Notes: generated from the letters alone by a model not told the origin. A stretch of 64,000 nucleotides of DNA from Numidum massiliense (GCF_001375555.1 NZ_CTDZ01000008.1:65592-129591); one strand, 5' to 3'; counted from the stretch's first letter, positions 16,725-26,065 are shown. A program made the numbers and translations.

Positions 16725-17171
16725 CTGGTGTATAGGCGTTCCCAAGGGGCAGTTTCATGTGCTTTAACTCTCCGATTCCAAACTCAACGCCGCGGCACTT
16801 TTAAAAAGGCATGCGATGTACGGGTCGCAGCACGGGCACCGCATCATTGACGATCGCATCGTGAAATGTGTCATCAGGGGAGAATTATCTTGATTCTCCC
16901 TTCCCTACCTTTTCGGTTGGGGACACCTGTTTCGCCAATTTTCGGACGACAGCCACCGTCAACGCCGAAAAAAATCGACAAAATTCGCACAAAAGGGCGC
17001 GACTTAGCAGGAAAAGTCCAAGCCGGAGGCGAATAAGGTACTTATGAAAGCCCTGCAGTGAGAGCCTCGCAGCCAGCCCCGTCCACCACGATCCCTTTAA
17101 CATTGTAGGCGGCGCGAGCTTTCTTGCAGCTGTTCTCGCAATTGTCGTATAACATAAGGGAGAGATAAGAA
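16725..17171. other. Intergenic region between thrC and the dicarboxylate symporter gene
   Basis: Apart from the hairpin listed separately I see no supported gene. The region becomes purine-rich before the ribosome site of the symporter. Short open frames on both strands lack ribosome sites or recognisable sequence. Confidence 0.4.
16878..16900 (+). terminator. Hairpin after thrC
   Basis: GGGAGAAT (16878-16885) pairs with ATTCTCCC (16893-16900) around a seven-base loop. It is followed by a pyrimidine-rich stretch (TTCCCTACCTTTT) rather than a clean T tract, so termination is likely but not certain. Confidence 0.5.
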
Positions 17172-18395
17172 GTGAGGATCAATTTATTAACACAAATATT
17201 GGTCGCCTTTGTAATCGCTGTCATTCTAGGGGCATTCGTCGGGGAACCGATGGTCGTCGTCAAGCCGCTCGGTGACTTATTTCTCAATTTAATTAAATTT
17301 ATTATCGTGCCACTTGTGCTCTCGTCGCTCGTCGTCGGAGTCGCTAGTACCGGTAGCCCGAAGACACTCGGTCGGATCGGGGGCAAGACGGTTGCTTACT
17401 ATTTAGCGACGACACTAGTAGCAGTCGTCATTGGGCTCGCCCTCGGTTTTTTGTTTGCCCCGGGAGCGGGAGTCGACATTCAGGTTAGCGGAGAAAAGTT
17501 TGAGCAACCGGAGACGAAAGGAGTCGTTGAGACGTTACTGGCGATCGTGCCGACAAACCCGTTTGCCGCCTTAGCTGAAGGGAACATCTTGCAAATTATT
17601 TTTCTAGCTATTTTCGTCGGGGTGGCAATGACGCTTGTCGGGGAGAAGGCAGGGTCGGTGCACCGCTTTTTCGACAGTCTAGCCGAAGTGATGTACAAAA
17701 TTACGGGGATCGTCATGCACTTTGCACCGGTTGGCGTCTTCGGACTCATTGCGCCGGTCGTCGCCGAGCACGGGTTATCCGTGCTGTTGCCGCTTATAAA
17801 GGTGATTCTCGCTGTCGCCGTCGGCTGTATGTTACACGCCTGCGTCATTTATTCGTTAGCTGTCAAAAGCATGGCCAACATGAGTCCGCTACGCTTTTTT
17901 AAAGCGATTTCTCCCGCTGCCACAATCGCTTTTAGTACAGCGAGCAGCTCGGGAACGCTGCCGGTCACGCTGAAGAACACACAAGAAAACTTAGGCGTTT
18001 CGAATAAAATTGCGAGCTTTGTGTTACCGCTCGGGGCGACGGTCAATATGGATGGCACCGCCATTTACCAAGGGGTGGCGGTGTTGTTTATCGCGGAGTA
18101 TTACGGAAGTGAGTTGACGTTTGCCGGTTTGATCACCGTCGTGCTGACGGCAGTGTTGGCGTCGATCGGAACGGCCGGTGTGCCGGGGGCCGGTTTAATC
18201 ATGCTTACCTTGGTGTTAAGTTCGGTGAATTTGCCGCTCGAGGGGATTGCGCTCATCGCCGGGATCGACCGCATTCTCGACATGTTCCGTACGTGTGTGA
18301 ACGTCGTCGGAGATGCTTCGGCGGCCGTCGTCGTCGCCGCGTCGGAAAAAGAGCTTACGACACCACAGCAAGACACGGCGACTGTAGCCGTGTAG
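17172..18395 (+). CDS. Dicarboxylate/amino acid:cation symporter (DAACS family)
   Basis: 407 residues with the glutamate/aspartate transporter fold. The re-entrant hairpin signature AFSTASSSGTLPVTLKN (serine-rich, first hairpin) and the NMDGTAIYQGVAVLFIA motif that binds Na+ and substrate are both present, as is GTAGVPGAGLIMLTLVL in hairpin 2. Near the end DRILDMFRTCVNVVGDA contains the Asp and Arg that contact the substrate side chain; Arg here favours acidic substrates such as glutamate, aspartate or C4-dicarboxylates. Start GTG 17172, with a purine-rich AAGGGAGAG upstream. A second reading as a serine/threonine transporter is unlikely because of that Arg. Confidence 0.9.
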   Translation: MRINLLTQILVAFVIAVILGAFVGEPMVVVKPLGDLFLNLIKFIIVPLVLSSLVVGVASTGSPKTLGRIGGKTVAYYLATTLVAVVIGLALGFLFAPGAGVDIQVSGEKFEQPETKGVVETLLAIVPTNPFAALAEGNILQIIFLAIFVGVAMTLVGEKAGSVHRFFDSLAEVMYKITGIVMHFAPVGVFGLIAPVVAEHGLSVLLPLIKVILAVAVGCMLHACVIYSLAVKSMANMSPLRFFKAISPAATIAFSTASSSGTLPVTLKNTQENLGVSNKIASFVLPLGATVNMDGTAIYQGVAVLFIAEYYGSELTFAGLITVVLTAVLASIGTAGVPGAGLIMLTLVLSSVNLPLEGIALIAGIDRILDMFRTCVNVVGDASAAVVVAASEKELTTPQQDTATVAV

Positions 18396-18467
18396 ACCTA
18401 GTATGCGCATATCTCGCCGGGCTTGGCCATACAATGGTAGCAATATGGAGGGGGAGGTATGCTCGCC

Positions 18468-18827
18468 ATGCAATTTTTGCGACATAAACGATTGACATTA
18501 CTCATTTTCAGCCTGGCGATCCTACTATACGCTGTGCCACGGTTGCCGCTTACGTGGGATGGATCTGCTGCTAGTTGGTTTGCCTTTTCGTGGCTCGGCT
18601 TTGCTTTACTCGTCGTCGCTGCCCATTTTCGGTCGGCGTTAGGTGTCGACCGCGAGGAAGAAAAGGCAATGGGGCGGGTTAAGCGGCTAAAGGATTGGCA
18701 ACGAGAACAGCGGTTGCGCGGGAGTAACGACCGTTACCCGCGCGCCTATGAAGGGTATGGGAGCAAAAGGCAGGAAACAGAGCGGGAAATAGACCGCGAA
18801 CAACGCCGCCGTAAAATGACGTTGTAG
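18468..18827 (+). CDS. Hypothetical small membrane protein with charged C-terminal tail
   Basis: About 119 residues. Two hydrophobic stretches near the N terminus (LTLLIFSLAILLYAV and WFAFSWLGFALLVVAAHF) predict two membrane passes, followed by about 60 residues very rich in Arg, Lys and Glu (for example REIDREQRRRKM-type text). I recognise no family. ATG 18468 is about nine bases after GGGGGAGGT; ATG 18459 abuts that site and is less likely. It sits just before the ytoI-like gene and may be cotranscribed with it. Confidence 0.6.
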   Translation: MQFLRHKRLTLLIFSLAILLYAVPRLPLTWDGSAASWFAFSWLGFALLVVAAHFRSALGVDREEEKAMGRVKRLKDWQREQRLRGSNDRYPRAYEGYGSKRQETEREIDREQRRRKMTL

Positions 18828-18892
18828 GCGAATGCAAGCGTGAATTAGGCTATAATGGAATAAACGCAGTTTTTGGGAAAGGGAAATTCACT

Positions 18893-20200
18893 GTGTCGAC
18901 GAAACACGAACAAATAATGAAACATATTCAAGATTTAAAAGTCGGTTCCAAAATATCCGTGCGCGGCATCGCCCACAAGCTCGGGGTGAGCGAAGGGACA
19001 GCGTACCGAGCGATTAAGGCTGCCGAAACGGATGGGTACGTCAGTACGATCGAGCGCGTCGGTACGGTGCGCATTCAGCGCAAAGAGCGGGGCAACTTAG
19101 AGCACTTGACGTTCGCGGAAGTGGTGCGCATCGTTGACGGTCAAGTGTTAGGCGGGCGGAACGGCCTGCACAAAACGTTAAATAAATTTGTGATCGGCGC
19201 GATGAAGTTAGAGGCGATGATGAAGTACGTCGAACCGGATAGCCTGCTCATCGTCGGCAATCGGGACAAGGTACATCGCATGTCCCTCGAGCACGGTGCA
19301 GCGGTGCTCATTACGGGAGGATTCGATGCGCAGGACGAGGTGAAGCGATTAGCGGACAAACTTGAGTTGCCGATTATTTCTAGTCGCTACGACTCGTATA
19401 CAGTGGCCTCACTCATTAACCGGGCCTTGTACGATCGCCTTATCAAGAAGGACATTATCCTCATCGCCGATTTGCTCGATCCAGAAAAGCCATCCTATAC
19501 CTTAAAGGCTCGCGACACGATAAGTAACTGGTATGAAAAAGTAGCGGAGACGGGGCACACACGCTATCCAGTCACTGACGATGCACACAAAGTGGTCGGG
19601 ATGGTGACAGCGAAAGACGTCGTCGGGTACGACGCGGACGATGCGGTGGAAAAGGCGATGACTACCCATCCGATTACCGTTTCCGCGGATACCCCGGTCG
19701 CTTCCGCCGCCCATCAAATGGTGTGGGAAGGGATCGAATTGATGCCTGTCGTCGACGCCGATCACGTGTTACTGGGCGTCATTAGTCGGCACGACGTCAT
19801 CAAGGCACTGCACTGGATTAATCGCATGCCACAAGGCGGCGATACGATTGAAGAACACATCGTAAAAGAAATGACCGAGGCGACAGAAGGTGCCGATCGC
19901 GATTCGTATCGCATTCGCATTACGCCACAAATGACGAACCAGTTCGGTATGCTCAGCACTGGGGTGTTGACGACGCTCGTGACGGAGGCAGCAAAACGCT
20001 GCGTAAAAAAACACCGCGATTCCGACGTTCTTCCAGACAATATGACGATTTATTTCCTGAAGACAGTACAACTCGACACTGTCCTGACTCTCGCCCCGGA
20101 AATGATCGAGATTAGCCGTAAATTTGCAAAAGTAGAAGTAAATGTCGCTACGGAACAAATACTTGTCGGTAAAGTTTTTGTGACACTACAGATCATGTGA
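18893..20200 (+). CDS. ytoI: YtoI-like protein: HTH, DRTGG, two CBS and hotdog domains
   Basis: 435 residues with the domain order known for B. subtilis YtoI. An N-terminal helix-turn-helix (KISVRGIAHKLGVSEGTAYR) is followed by a DRTGG-type domain (LIVGNRDKVHRMSLEHGAAV), two CBS repeats (roughly residues 205-320, for example HTRYPVTDDAHKVVGMVTAK), and a C-terminal hotdog/thioesterase-like domain. CBS pairs bind adenine nucleotides, so a nucleotide-sensing regulatory role is plausible but unproven. Start is GTG 18893 after AAGGGAAA. In Bacillus this gene lies near ytpI and the ytrIH-dnaE block, as here. Confidence 0.88.
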   Translation: MSTKHEQIMKHIQDLKVGSKISVRGIAHKLGVSEGTAYRAIKAAETDGYVSTIERVGTVRIQRKERGNLEHLTFAEVVRIVDGQVLGGRNGLHKTLNKFVIGAMKLEAMMKYVEPDSLLIVGNRDKVHRMSLEHGAAVLITGGFDAQDEVKRLADKLELPIISSRYDSYTVASLINRALYDRLIKKDIILIADLLDPEKPSYTLKARDTISNWYEKVAETGHTRYPVTDDAHKVVGMVTAKDVVGYDADDAVEKAMTTHPITVSADTPVASAAHQMVWEGIELMPVVDADHVLLGVISRHDVIKALHWINRMPQGGDTIEEHIVKEMTEATEGADRDSYRIRITPQMTNQFGMLSTGVLTTLVTEAAKRCVKKHRDSDVLPDNMTIYFLKTVQLDTVLTLAPEMIEISRKFAKVEVNVATEQILVGKVFVTLQIM

Positions 20201-20675
20201 GCGTCTGTGAGCGAGTATTATGGCGCATGTATAAGTAATCGTACGAACGAATGGTGGATCGTACGGCAGACGCGGCTCGTAAATGGCCAAGGCGGTTTGT
20301 TTGCTGCTTAACACGTTTGCTCCCCTTGGCTGTATAACATATACTTGTTAGGTAAGTTAATTGCTCGACGAATGGTTAACAAGCTGACAATTCTTTGTGC
20401 GGTTTGGCTTTGCATGCGATTGTACGGATGAAAAGATAGTTAAACAATAAATAGCGTGCTACTGTAACCCGTCGCAAGACTCGTTTGGACGGGATTTTAC
20501 CGTTATTCCGCCTAAATCTATAGGAAAACCCCAAGAAAAAAATCAGTTCTTCTAAGATCAAAATGCGTAAACTTCCTTCTTAATTTCGATCGTTGCACCG
20601 ACCTAACGGTCATCGAATGAGAGAGATTTAACAGCTTGTTATTGCGATTGGTTCGAGTAATAACGGAGGGTATGC
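20201..20675. other. Long leader region before opuA with two dyads
   Basis: No supported gene in 475 bases. TTCGAT (20585-20590) and ATCGAA (20612-20617) flank a nested ACCG/CGGT pair. A second dyad, GTTATT (20638-20643) and AATAAC (20659-20664), ends directly at the GGAGGG ribosome site of opuAA. Either could be an operator or an RNA structure affecting translation of the osmoprotectant operon; I cannot assign a regulator such as GbsR or OpcR. Confidence 0.35.
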
Positions 20676-21869
20676 ATGGACAAAATTGTCGTCAACAACC
20701 TTACTAAAATTTTCGGCCAATCGCCGGAAAAGGGAATGGGACTATTAAAAAAAGGTTTAAACAAAGAGGAAATCTTTGCGCGCACTGGTTTGACTGTCGG
20801 GGTGCAAGCAGCGAGCTTTTCCGTGCAAGCGGGAGAGATTTTCGTCATTATGGGTCTGTCCGGGAGTGGGAAATCCACACTCGTTCGTTTACTCAACCGG
20901 CTCATCGAACCGACGGCTGGCGAAGTGCTAATCGACGGTGAAGATTTGACGAAGATGAACGCGGAACGGCTGCGAGATGTGCGCCGCTCGAAGATGAGCA
21001 TGGTGTTCCAACGGTTCGCCCTCTTTCCGCATCGCACCGTACAACAAAATGTCGAGTACGGGCTCGAGGTACAAGGCGTAGACAAACAAGAGCGGGCTAA
21101 AAAAGCGAAAGAGGCGCTAGAAATGGTCGGCTTAGCTTCGTACCGCGACCAGTATCCCGATCAGCTAAGCGGCGGGATGCAGCAGCGCGTCGGCTTGGCG
21201 CGTGCGCTAGCGAACGACCCAGACGTGTTGCTCATGGACGAGGCGTTTAGTGCGCTCGATCCACTGATCAAAAAAGAAATGCAAGATGAATTGCTCGAAT
21301 TACAGTCAGAGATGCAGAAGACGATCATTTTCATTACGCACGACTTGGACGAAGCGCTGCGCATCGGTGACCGGATTGCTTTAATGAAGGACGGCGCCAT
21401 CGTGCAAGTGGGCACGCCGGAGGACATTCTCACCGATCCGAAAAATGACTACGTACGGCGATTTGTAGAAGACGTGAACCGGGCAAAAGTGCTCAAAGCA
21501 GAACACGTGATGAAGCGGGCAGAAAAAGTGACCGTCGGCAAAGACGGGCCGCGCGTCGCGCTCAACCGGATGCAAGCGCGCGGGTATTCCTCTCTGTTTG
21601 CCGTCGACCGCAAAAACGATCTACTCGGTGTGCTCACAGCCGAAGGGGCACAAAAAGCGATGAAAGAGGACAAGGCGTTAGAAGACGTCATCGTCCGCGA
21701 CGTCGTGAAAGTGGACCCCGAAACGCCGCTCGAAGATATCGTATCGCAAATGGCAGAAACGGCCCATCCAGTTGCCGTCGTGAACGAAGCGGGGCGCCTG
21801 CGCGGGGCAATTGTCCGCGGCAGTGTCATTGGCGCGCTAGCGGGAAAAGAGGTGAATGGGGATGAGTGA
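20676..21869 (+). CDS. opuAA: Glycine betaine/proline ABC transporter, ATP-binding subunit with CBS domains
   Basis: 397 residues. GLSGSGKST is the Walker A motif, LSGGMQQRVGLARAL the ABC signature and DVLLMDEAFSALDP the Walker B with catalytic Glu. A second part (about residues 275-390) holds two CBS units, which in OpuA-type proteins sense ionic strength and, in some species, c-di-AMP. The N terminus VVNNLTKIFGQSPEKGM is typical of the OpuAA/ProV class. It drives uptake of osmoprotectants at the membrane. It overlaps opuAB by eight bases, and the three genes form one operon. Confidence 0.93.
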   Translation: MDKIVVNNLTKIFGQSPEKGMGLLKKGLNKEEIFARTGLTVGVQAASFSVQAGEIFVIMGLSGSGKSTLVRLLNRLIEPTAGEVLIDGEDLTKMNAERLRDVRRSKMSMVFQRFALFPHRTVQQNVEYGLEVQGVDKQERAKKAKEALEMVGLASYRDQYPDQLSGGMQQRVGLARALANDPDVLLMDEAFSALDPLIKKEMQDELLELQSEMQKTIIFITHDLDEALRIGDRIALMKDGAIVQVGTPEDILTDPKNDYVRRFVEDVNRAKVLKAEHVMKRAEKVTVGKDGPRVALNRMQARGYSSLFAVDRKNDLLGVLTAEGAQKAMKEDKALEDVIVRDVVKVDPETPLEDIVSQMAETAHPVAVVNEAGRLRGAIVRGSVIGALAGKEVNGDE

Positions 21870-22716
21870 TTTCCTCCCGAAAATCCCGCTCGACGAGTGG
21901 ATGGAAGAGTTCGTCGCTTGGCTGCAAACGAACTTCCAGTCGTTCTTTGATTTCTTTAGCAACGTCGTCGAACCGACCGTCGACTTTTTTGTCGATGCGC
22001 TCAACATACTCCCGTCGTTGTATACAATTGCCATTTTAGCGCTCCTCGCCTGGTGGTTGAGTAATTGGCGTATCGCGCTGTTTACGTTTGTCGGTTTTTT
22101 ACTCATCGATAATTTAGGTTACTGGCACAACAGCACACAGACGATTGCACTCGTGCTGGCGGCGACAGCGCTCTCGATCATCTTTGGCGTGCCCCTCGGC
22201 ATTTTATGCGGGAAAAACGATATGGCTAAAAAAATCGTCACCCCCATCTTAGACTTTATGCAGACGATGCCGGCGTTCGTCTACTTAGTACCGGCGGTCA
22301 TCTTCTTTAGTTTAGGGGCAGTACCCGGTGTCATCGCCTCCGTCATTTTCGCTATGCCCCCAACAATCCGCATGACGAACTTGGGCATTCGCCAAGTGCC
22401 GGAGGAACTCGTCGAAGCGTCGGACGCGTTCGGTTCAACGCCGATGCAAAAACTGTTTAAAGTACAGTTGCCGTTAGCGAAGACGACAATTATGGCTGGT
22501 ATCAACCAGACGATTATGTTAGCTCTTTCGATGGTCGTCATCGCCTCGATGATCGGGGCGAAAGGTTTAGGTGTCGACGTGTTACAAGCGGTGCAGCGCA
22601 TTGAAGTCGGTACGGGCTTTGAAGCGGGTCTCGCCATCGTCATCATCGCGGTCGTGTTTGACCGCGTGACGCAAAACGTCGGCAGTCGTAAGCAAAAAAA
22701 TGGGAATGGGAGATGA
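21862..22716 (+). CDS. opuAB: Glycine betaine ABC transporter, permease subunit
   Basis: About 284 residues. The N-terminal soluble/amphipathic part (PLDEWMEEFVAWLQTNFQ) and then about seven membrane segments with the EELVEASDAFGSTPMQKLFK coupling-loop motif (EAA-type) mark it as a ProW/OpuAB permease. It forms the membrane channel powered by OpuAA. ATG 21862 is about eight bases after AGAGGTGA; ATG 21856 abuts that site. Overlap with the previous gene indicates translational coupling. Confidence 0.93.
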   Translation: MSDFLPKIPLDEWMEEFVAWLQTNFQSFFDFFSNVVEPTVDFFVDALNILPSLYTIAILALLAWWLSNWRIALFTFVGFLLIDNLGYWHNSTQTIALVLAATALSIIFGVPLGILCGKNDMAKKIVTPILDFMQTMPAFVYLVPAVIFFSLGAVPGVIASVIFAMPPTIRMTNLGIRQVPEELVEASDAFGSTPMQKLFKVQLPLAKTTIMAGINQTIMLALSMVVIASMIGAKGLGVDVLQAVQRIEVGTGFEAGLAIVIIAVVFDRVTQNVGSRKQKNGNGR

Positions 22717-22722
22717 TATGCT

Positions 22723-23661
22723 TTGCGTAAATCGTTAATCGTTAGTTTAGTGCTACTACTAGCAGTCGGAATGGTGTTATCTGCGTGTAGCAGCTCCAGC
22801 GACAACGCGACGCCGGAAGGGGAAAAAGACGCAGGTAAAGTAGAAGGAAAGAAAGACGACAAAGCGGCAAAAGGTGACGGCGGCGAAGAAGGAGGAAACG
22901 TGAAACTCGTCTACGTCAACTGGGATTCGGAAACGGCCAGTACGAACGTGATCAAAAAAGTACTCGAAGACGAAGGGTTTAATGTCGAGATTACCGCTGT
23001 CGACAACGCGCCGATGTGGGCCGCGGTCGCTGACGGCAGTGCGGACGGAATGGTCGCCGCGTGGTTGCCCGCGACACATAAAGGACCTTTTGCCAAATAC
23101 GGTGACCAAGTCGTCGATTTAGGTGTCAACCTAGAAGGAGCGAAAATCGGGCTTGTCGTTCCGGAATACGTCGACATTAAATCGATCGAAGAGATGAACA
23201 AGCACAAGGATAAATTTAACAAAAAAATTGTCGGGATCGAGCCGGGTGCCGGCGTGATGGAAGCAACGGAAAATGCGATTAAAGATTACAACCTCGAGCT
23301 AGAGTTACAGCAAAGTTCGAGTGCTGCGATGACGGCTGAACTGACGCGAGCGATCGGAAAAAAAGAGTGGATCGCCGTAACCGGCTGGACCCCGCACTGG
23401 AAATTTGCTAAGTATGACCTAAAGTATTTGGAAGATCCGAAAGGCATTTTTGGCGACACTGAAAGCATTCATACGATCGTGCGCAAAGGGCTAAAAGAAG
23501 AAATGCCGCGCGTCTATGAAATTCTAGACAACTTCAGCTGGACGGTAGAAGATATGGAAGCAGTCATGTTGAAGATCGAAGAAGGCGAGTCTCCGGAAAA
23601 AGCAGCGGAGGCATGGGTGAAAGATAACCCAGACAAAGTGAAAGAGTGGACCGGGAAGTAA
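22723..23661 (+). CDS. opuAC: Glycine betaine-binding lipoprotein
   Basis: 312 residues, starting at TTG 22723. A lipoprotein signal (hydrophobic run ending LSAC, modified Cys at residue 22) is followed by a low-complexity Asp/Lys/Gly linker (for example KDDKAAKGDGGEEG) and then the OpuAC/ProX fold. GWTPHWKFAKYDLKYLEDP contains the Trp-rich binding-site segment that cages quaternary ammonium groups. It hands substrate to OpuAB outside the membrane. The start codon sits within a few bases of the permease stop, with GGGAGATGAT as ribosome site. A strong terminator follows about 100 bases downstream. Confidence 0.92.
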   Translation: MRKSLIVSLVLLLAVGMVLSACSSSSDNATPEGEKDAGKVEGKKDDKAAKGDGGEEGGNVKLVYVNWDSETASTNVIKKVLEDEGFNVEITAVDNAPMWAAVADGSADGMVAAWLPATHKGPFAKYGDQVVDLGVNLEGAKIGLVVPEYVDIKSIEEMNKHKDKFNKKIVGIEPGAGVMEATENAIKDYNLELELQQSSSAAMTAELTRAIGKKEWIAVTGWTPHWKFAKYDLKYLEDPKGIFGDTESIHTIVRKGLKEEMPRVYEILDNFSWTVEDMEAVMLKIEEGESPEKAAEAWVKDNPDKVKEWTGK

Positions 23662-23758
23662 AAATACAGGTCGTTCAATAAAGACAGACCGATAGTTTGA
23701 CTGCAATGGTGACTAGGGAAATCGTACCCGTCACTGCGATGAAGGATGAGTATGACGA

Positions 23759-23799
23759 AGAAGGTGAGCGTACATGCGTACGTGTCGCCTTCTTTTTTT
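23759..23799 (+). terminator. Strong terminator of the opuA operon
   Basis: AGAAGG (23759-23764) pairs with CCTTCT (23788-23793), and inside it AGCGTAC pairs largely with GTACGTGT, giving a long stem followed directly by seven T. This is a classical intrinsic terminator. Confidence 0.85.
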
Positions 23800-23849
23800 G
23801 TGGCGAAGGTCTTGAAATTGATCCGATTACTAGAAACGGGAAGGTTAAA

Positions 23850-24068
23850 GTGCACGGAGAGAAGGAATTTACGTGGGGCATTTCCAAAAGCGAGGAAGTC
23901 ATCATCGATCAAGAGCAGGAAGGGCTATTTAAAGAACGTCAAGTTTTAATTGCTTTTGATCCAGAAGTGAAAAAGTGGTTCGTAAAAGAAGTATCGAATT
24001 GGTCTTCGAGCGGTATGCTTTTAGATACTTTTGCTTGTACTAGAGAAAAAAATGTGTCCAAAAGGTGA
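23850..24068 (+). CDS. Hypothetical small protein or gene remnant after opuA
   Basis: The frame is open from 23697 to TGA 24068, but its first part runs straight through the opuA terminator, so a start before 23800 is unlikely. GTG 23850 has GGGAAGG five bases upstream and gives 72 residues: a hydrophilic protein with FTWGISKSEEVIIDQEQEG and a basic end. It reads like a genuine protein by composition, yet there is no family I recognise and no promoter I can point to. A decayed fragment is an equal possibility. Confidence 0.35.
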   Translation: MHGEKEFTWGISKSEEVIIDQEQEGLFKERQVLIAFDPEVKKWFVKEVSNWSSSGMLLDTFACTREKNVSKR

Positions 24069-24100
24069 AACCTCTTGCCGTCTATATCGTATAGATGTGT

Positions 24101-24128
24101 AACAGCAAGCGCGGTGTAGCTTGCTGTT
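24101..24128. terminator. Hairpin at the 3' end of ytpI
   Basis: AACAGCAAGC (24101-24110) and GCTTGCTGTT (24119-24128) form a perfect 10-bp stem that overlaps the stop codon of the minus-strand ytpI gene. No clear T tract follows on either strand. Confidence 0.45.
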
Positions 24129-24417
24129 ACGACAAATACTTGCGGAAGGCGCGGTAGTTGCGAAAACCGGCGAACAAGTTGAACAAGCCTAGTAAACCGA
24201 TAAAAGTTGCGGCGATGACGCGCGGGGTAGACACGTTGACAGTGAACAGTTGCAATGCCGTAATCGAAAGAAACATCACGCCCATATGCATATTCATTTT
24301 AGCCTGCAGCGCCTCGCGCGCCCCTTTTTCCGCGCGGCGCGAACGCGAACTGTTTAGAAACGTACCGACCGCTGTAATCGTAATGATGGCTAGCAGTATG
24401 TAAGGCATCGTGTGCAC
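24127..24417 (-). CDS. ytpI: YtpI-like membrane protein
   Basis: About 96 residues with three hydrophobic segments: MPYILLAIITITAVGTFLN, then MGVMFLSITALQLFTV, then IAATFIGLLGLFNLFAGFRN, ending in a basic YRAFRKYLS tail. Size, spacing and the final GLFNLFAGFRNYR motif fit YtpI of Bacillus, a protein of unknown function encoded near ytoI and ytrI, as here. The start is GTG 24417, nine bases after AGGAGG; the ATG three codons later is too far from it. Confidence 0.7.
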   Translation of the reverse strand: MHTMPYILLAIITITAVGTFLNSSRSRRAEKGAREALQAKMNMHMGVMFLSITALQLFTVNVSTPRVIAATFIGLLGLFNLFAGFRNYRAFRKYLS

Positions 24418-24725
24418 GTAAAAAAACCTCCTACAATGTGGGTGTACAAAATCGTGTCGATAAGTTTTACTAGTCAAAGCCTGTAACGGCCACTCTCTCT
24501 AGTGTATCGGTTTCTATGCCGCCGTGCTAGTCATACGGAGAATTAGCAACATATGTGACTTTTAAACGCGCTTTTATATGTGGCTTTTGTCGGCAATTTT
24601 GTAAGCTACGCACATGCGTTTGGAAATAATTGCGACTGGATGCAGGTATCGCGCAAGTTTTGTCGAATAGTCGATTAGTAGTGGAGTAGTGGGACATGGC
24701 TGAATAATTGAAAGGGGAGATTGTA

Positions 24726-25868
24726 TTGCATTGCACAAAATGTGGGAAGGAACTAAAGAACAACCCGAAGTTTTGCTATTACTGTGGTCATGACTTGCGA
24801 CCGCAAGAAGGTGGGGAGGAGTCGGAGCAGGCTGCATCGCACGATCCGCACGCATCAACCCAACCGGATGGTAGTAGTATTCCGGTAGGAAATGAGTCCG
24901 TCAATGATCCAGTAGGTGCACCTCAGCAGCTAAACATCCCCGACTGGGTGACGGGGCCACAACAGCAAGAAACGGCATCGGCTGCCCAAGGGGGCCAATC
25001 GTACGGAGGGCAAATGCCACAGCAACCGTACAGTGGGCAAGAAGTACAGCAGCCGTACGGTGGGCAAGAGGTACAGCAATCGTACAGTGGGCAAAATACG
25101 CAGCAGCCGCACGGTGGACACAAGGTGCAGCAACCGTACGGTGCGCAAGCAATGCCCCAGCAAGGTGGGACCCAACAACAGTTTCAAGGACAAGCGCCGG
25201 GAAAGCAACAGCAGGGGCAAAATGCTTATTTGGAGAAAGGAAAGCAACTGTCGCAGAACTTCTTTGAGTTCTTTTTAGAGATGATTAAAGCTCCGGCGAA
25301 AGGGTTAGCGATAAAAAGCGATCAATATGTGAATGGTTACATATTGATGGGCATCGTAGCGCTTTTCTACCCGTTCGGTATGTTTTTTCGGCAAGTGCAC
25401 AAGGAGGCCGACGCAGGCGAAGCATTCGTCGACTTTCTGATAAACTTTTTGTACTTTGCGATTTTGCTCGTGGCGACCGCGGGAATTATCTTCGGTTTAG
25501 CAAAGCTGATGAAAGCGAACGTTAGTTTCCACGACGCCGTTGCGCGCTTTGGCGCCATGTTGACCGTTCCAGTCGCTCTATATACACTTTATTTGCTGTT
25601 TCACATTGTCGGGTTAGCTAAGGTGAATACGTTTATCGCACCGTTGGCCAGTTTTTCGATCGTCATTGCGATTGCTCTTGTCGTTTATTCCTACAAACAA
25701 GAGGGGCAAGGTGGATTGGATCCGCTTTTCGCTTTGCTTATCATGTATGTCGCACACACTATTATTAATTCGATCTCATCGGAAAAATTTTATATTCAAA
25801 TCCTCGGTACAGTGTTCAGTTCGTATTCGGGCGTGGACATTGACAGCATTTTGGATTTCGATTTTTAA
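24726..25868 (+). CDS. Zinc-ribbon membrane protein with Gln/Pro/Tyr/Gly repeats
   Basis: About 380 residues in three parts. The N terminus LHCTKCGKELKNNPKFCYYCG is a zinc ribbon (two CxxC pairs). Then comes a low-complexity region in which a nine-residue unit, QQPYSGQEV or close variants, is repeated about five to six times. The C-terminal 190 residues hold about five membrane helices and resemble Yip1/DUF1282-like domains. Proteins of this build are common in Firmicutes, with unknown role in membrane organisation. TTG 24726 has AAGGGGAG upstream; TTG 24708 does not. Followed by a strong terminator. Confidence 0.75.
   Translation: MHCTKCGKELKNNPKFCYYCGHDLRPQEGGEESEQAASHDPHASTQPDGSSIPVGNESVNDPVGAPQQLNIPDWVTGPQQQETASAAQGGQSYGGQMPQQPYSGQEVQQPYGGQEVQQSYSGQNTQQPHGGHKVQQPYGAQAMPQQGGTQQQFQGQAPGKQQQGQNAYLEKGKQLSQNFFEFFLEMIKAPAKGLAIKSDQYVNGYILMGIVALFYPFGMFFRQVHKEADAGEAFVDFLINFLYFAILLVATAGIIFGLAKLMKANVSFHDAVARFGAMLTVPVALYTLYLLFHIVGLAKVNTFIAPLASFSIVIAIALVVYSYKQEGQGGLDPLFALLIMYVAHTIINSISSEKFYIQILGTVFSSYSGVDIDSILDFDF
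25020..25154 (+). repeat. 27-bp tandem coding repeat, five units
   Basis: Units start at 25020, 25047, 25074, 25101 and 25128, each beginning CAGCA and containing CCGTACRGTGGGCAA or a close variant; a weaker copy precedes them from about 24993. They encode the nine-residue repeat in the zinc-ribbon protein. The 27-bp length keeps the frame. Confidence 0.9.
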
Positions 25869-25924
25869 AGTTGATACAGCGCGAACGATTAAAGATACAA
25901 CGCGCCTCTTAACTAATCACTAGT

Positions 25925-25951
25925 AAACGCCGATCCATCGGATCGGCGTTT
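25925..25951. terminator. Bidirectional terminator between convergent genes
   Basis: AAACGCCGATCC (25925-25936) pairs perfectly with GGATCGGCGTTT (25940-25951) around a three-base loop; T-rich sequence follows on the plus strand and A-rich sequence precedes it. It serves the zinc-ribbon gene and probably ytrI. Confidence 0.8.
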
Positions 25952-26065
25952 ATTTGGTGCAACGAACAACGAAGCCCTGACTCTCCTCGCAACACTAAGT
26001 CGCGCACTATGCCCGCAACATTCAGTAGCCACTGTCCTTTACGATACCGCACACGCTTTACCACG

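Noticed and set aside
20376..20561. 61-codon minus-strand frame before opuA
   Set aside because: No start signal or similarity; region is probably leader DNA.
25020..25154. CRISPR-like regular repeats
   Set aside because: Units are contiguous, in frame and encode a protein repeat; there are no spacers.
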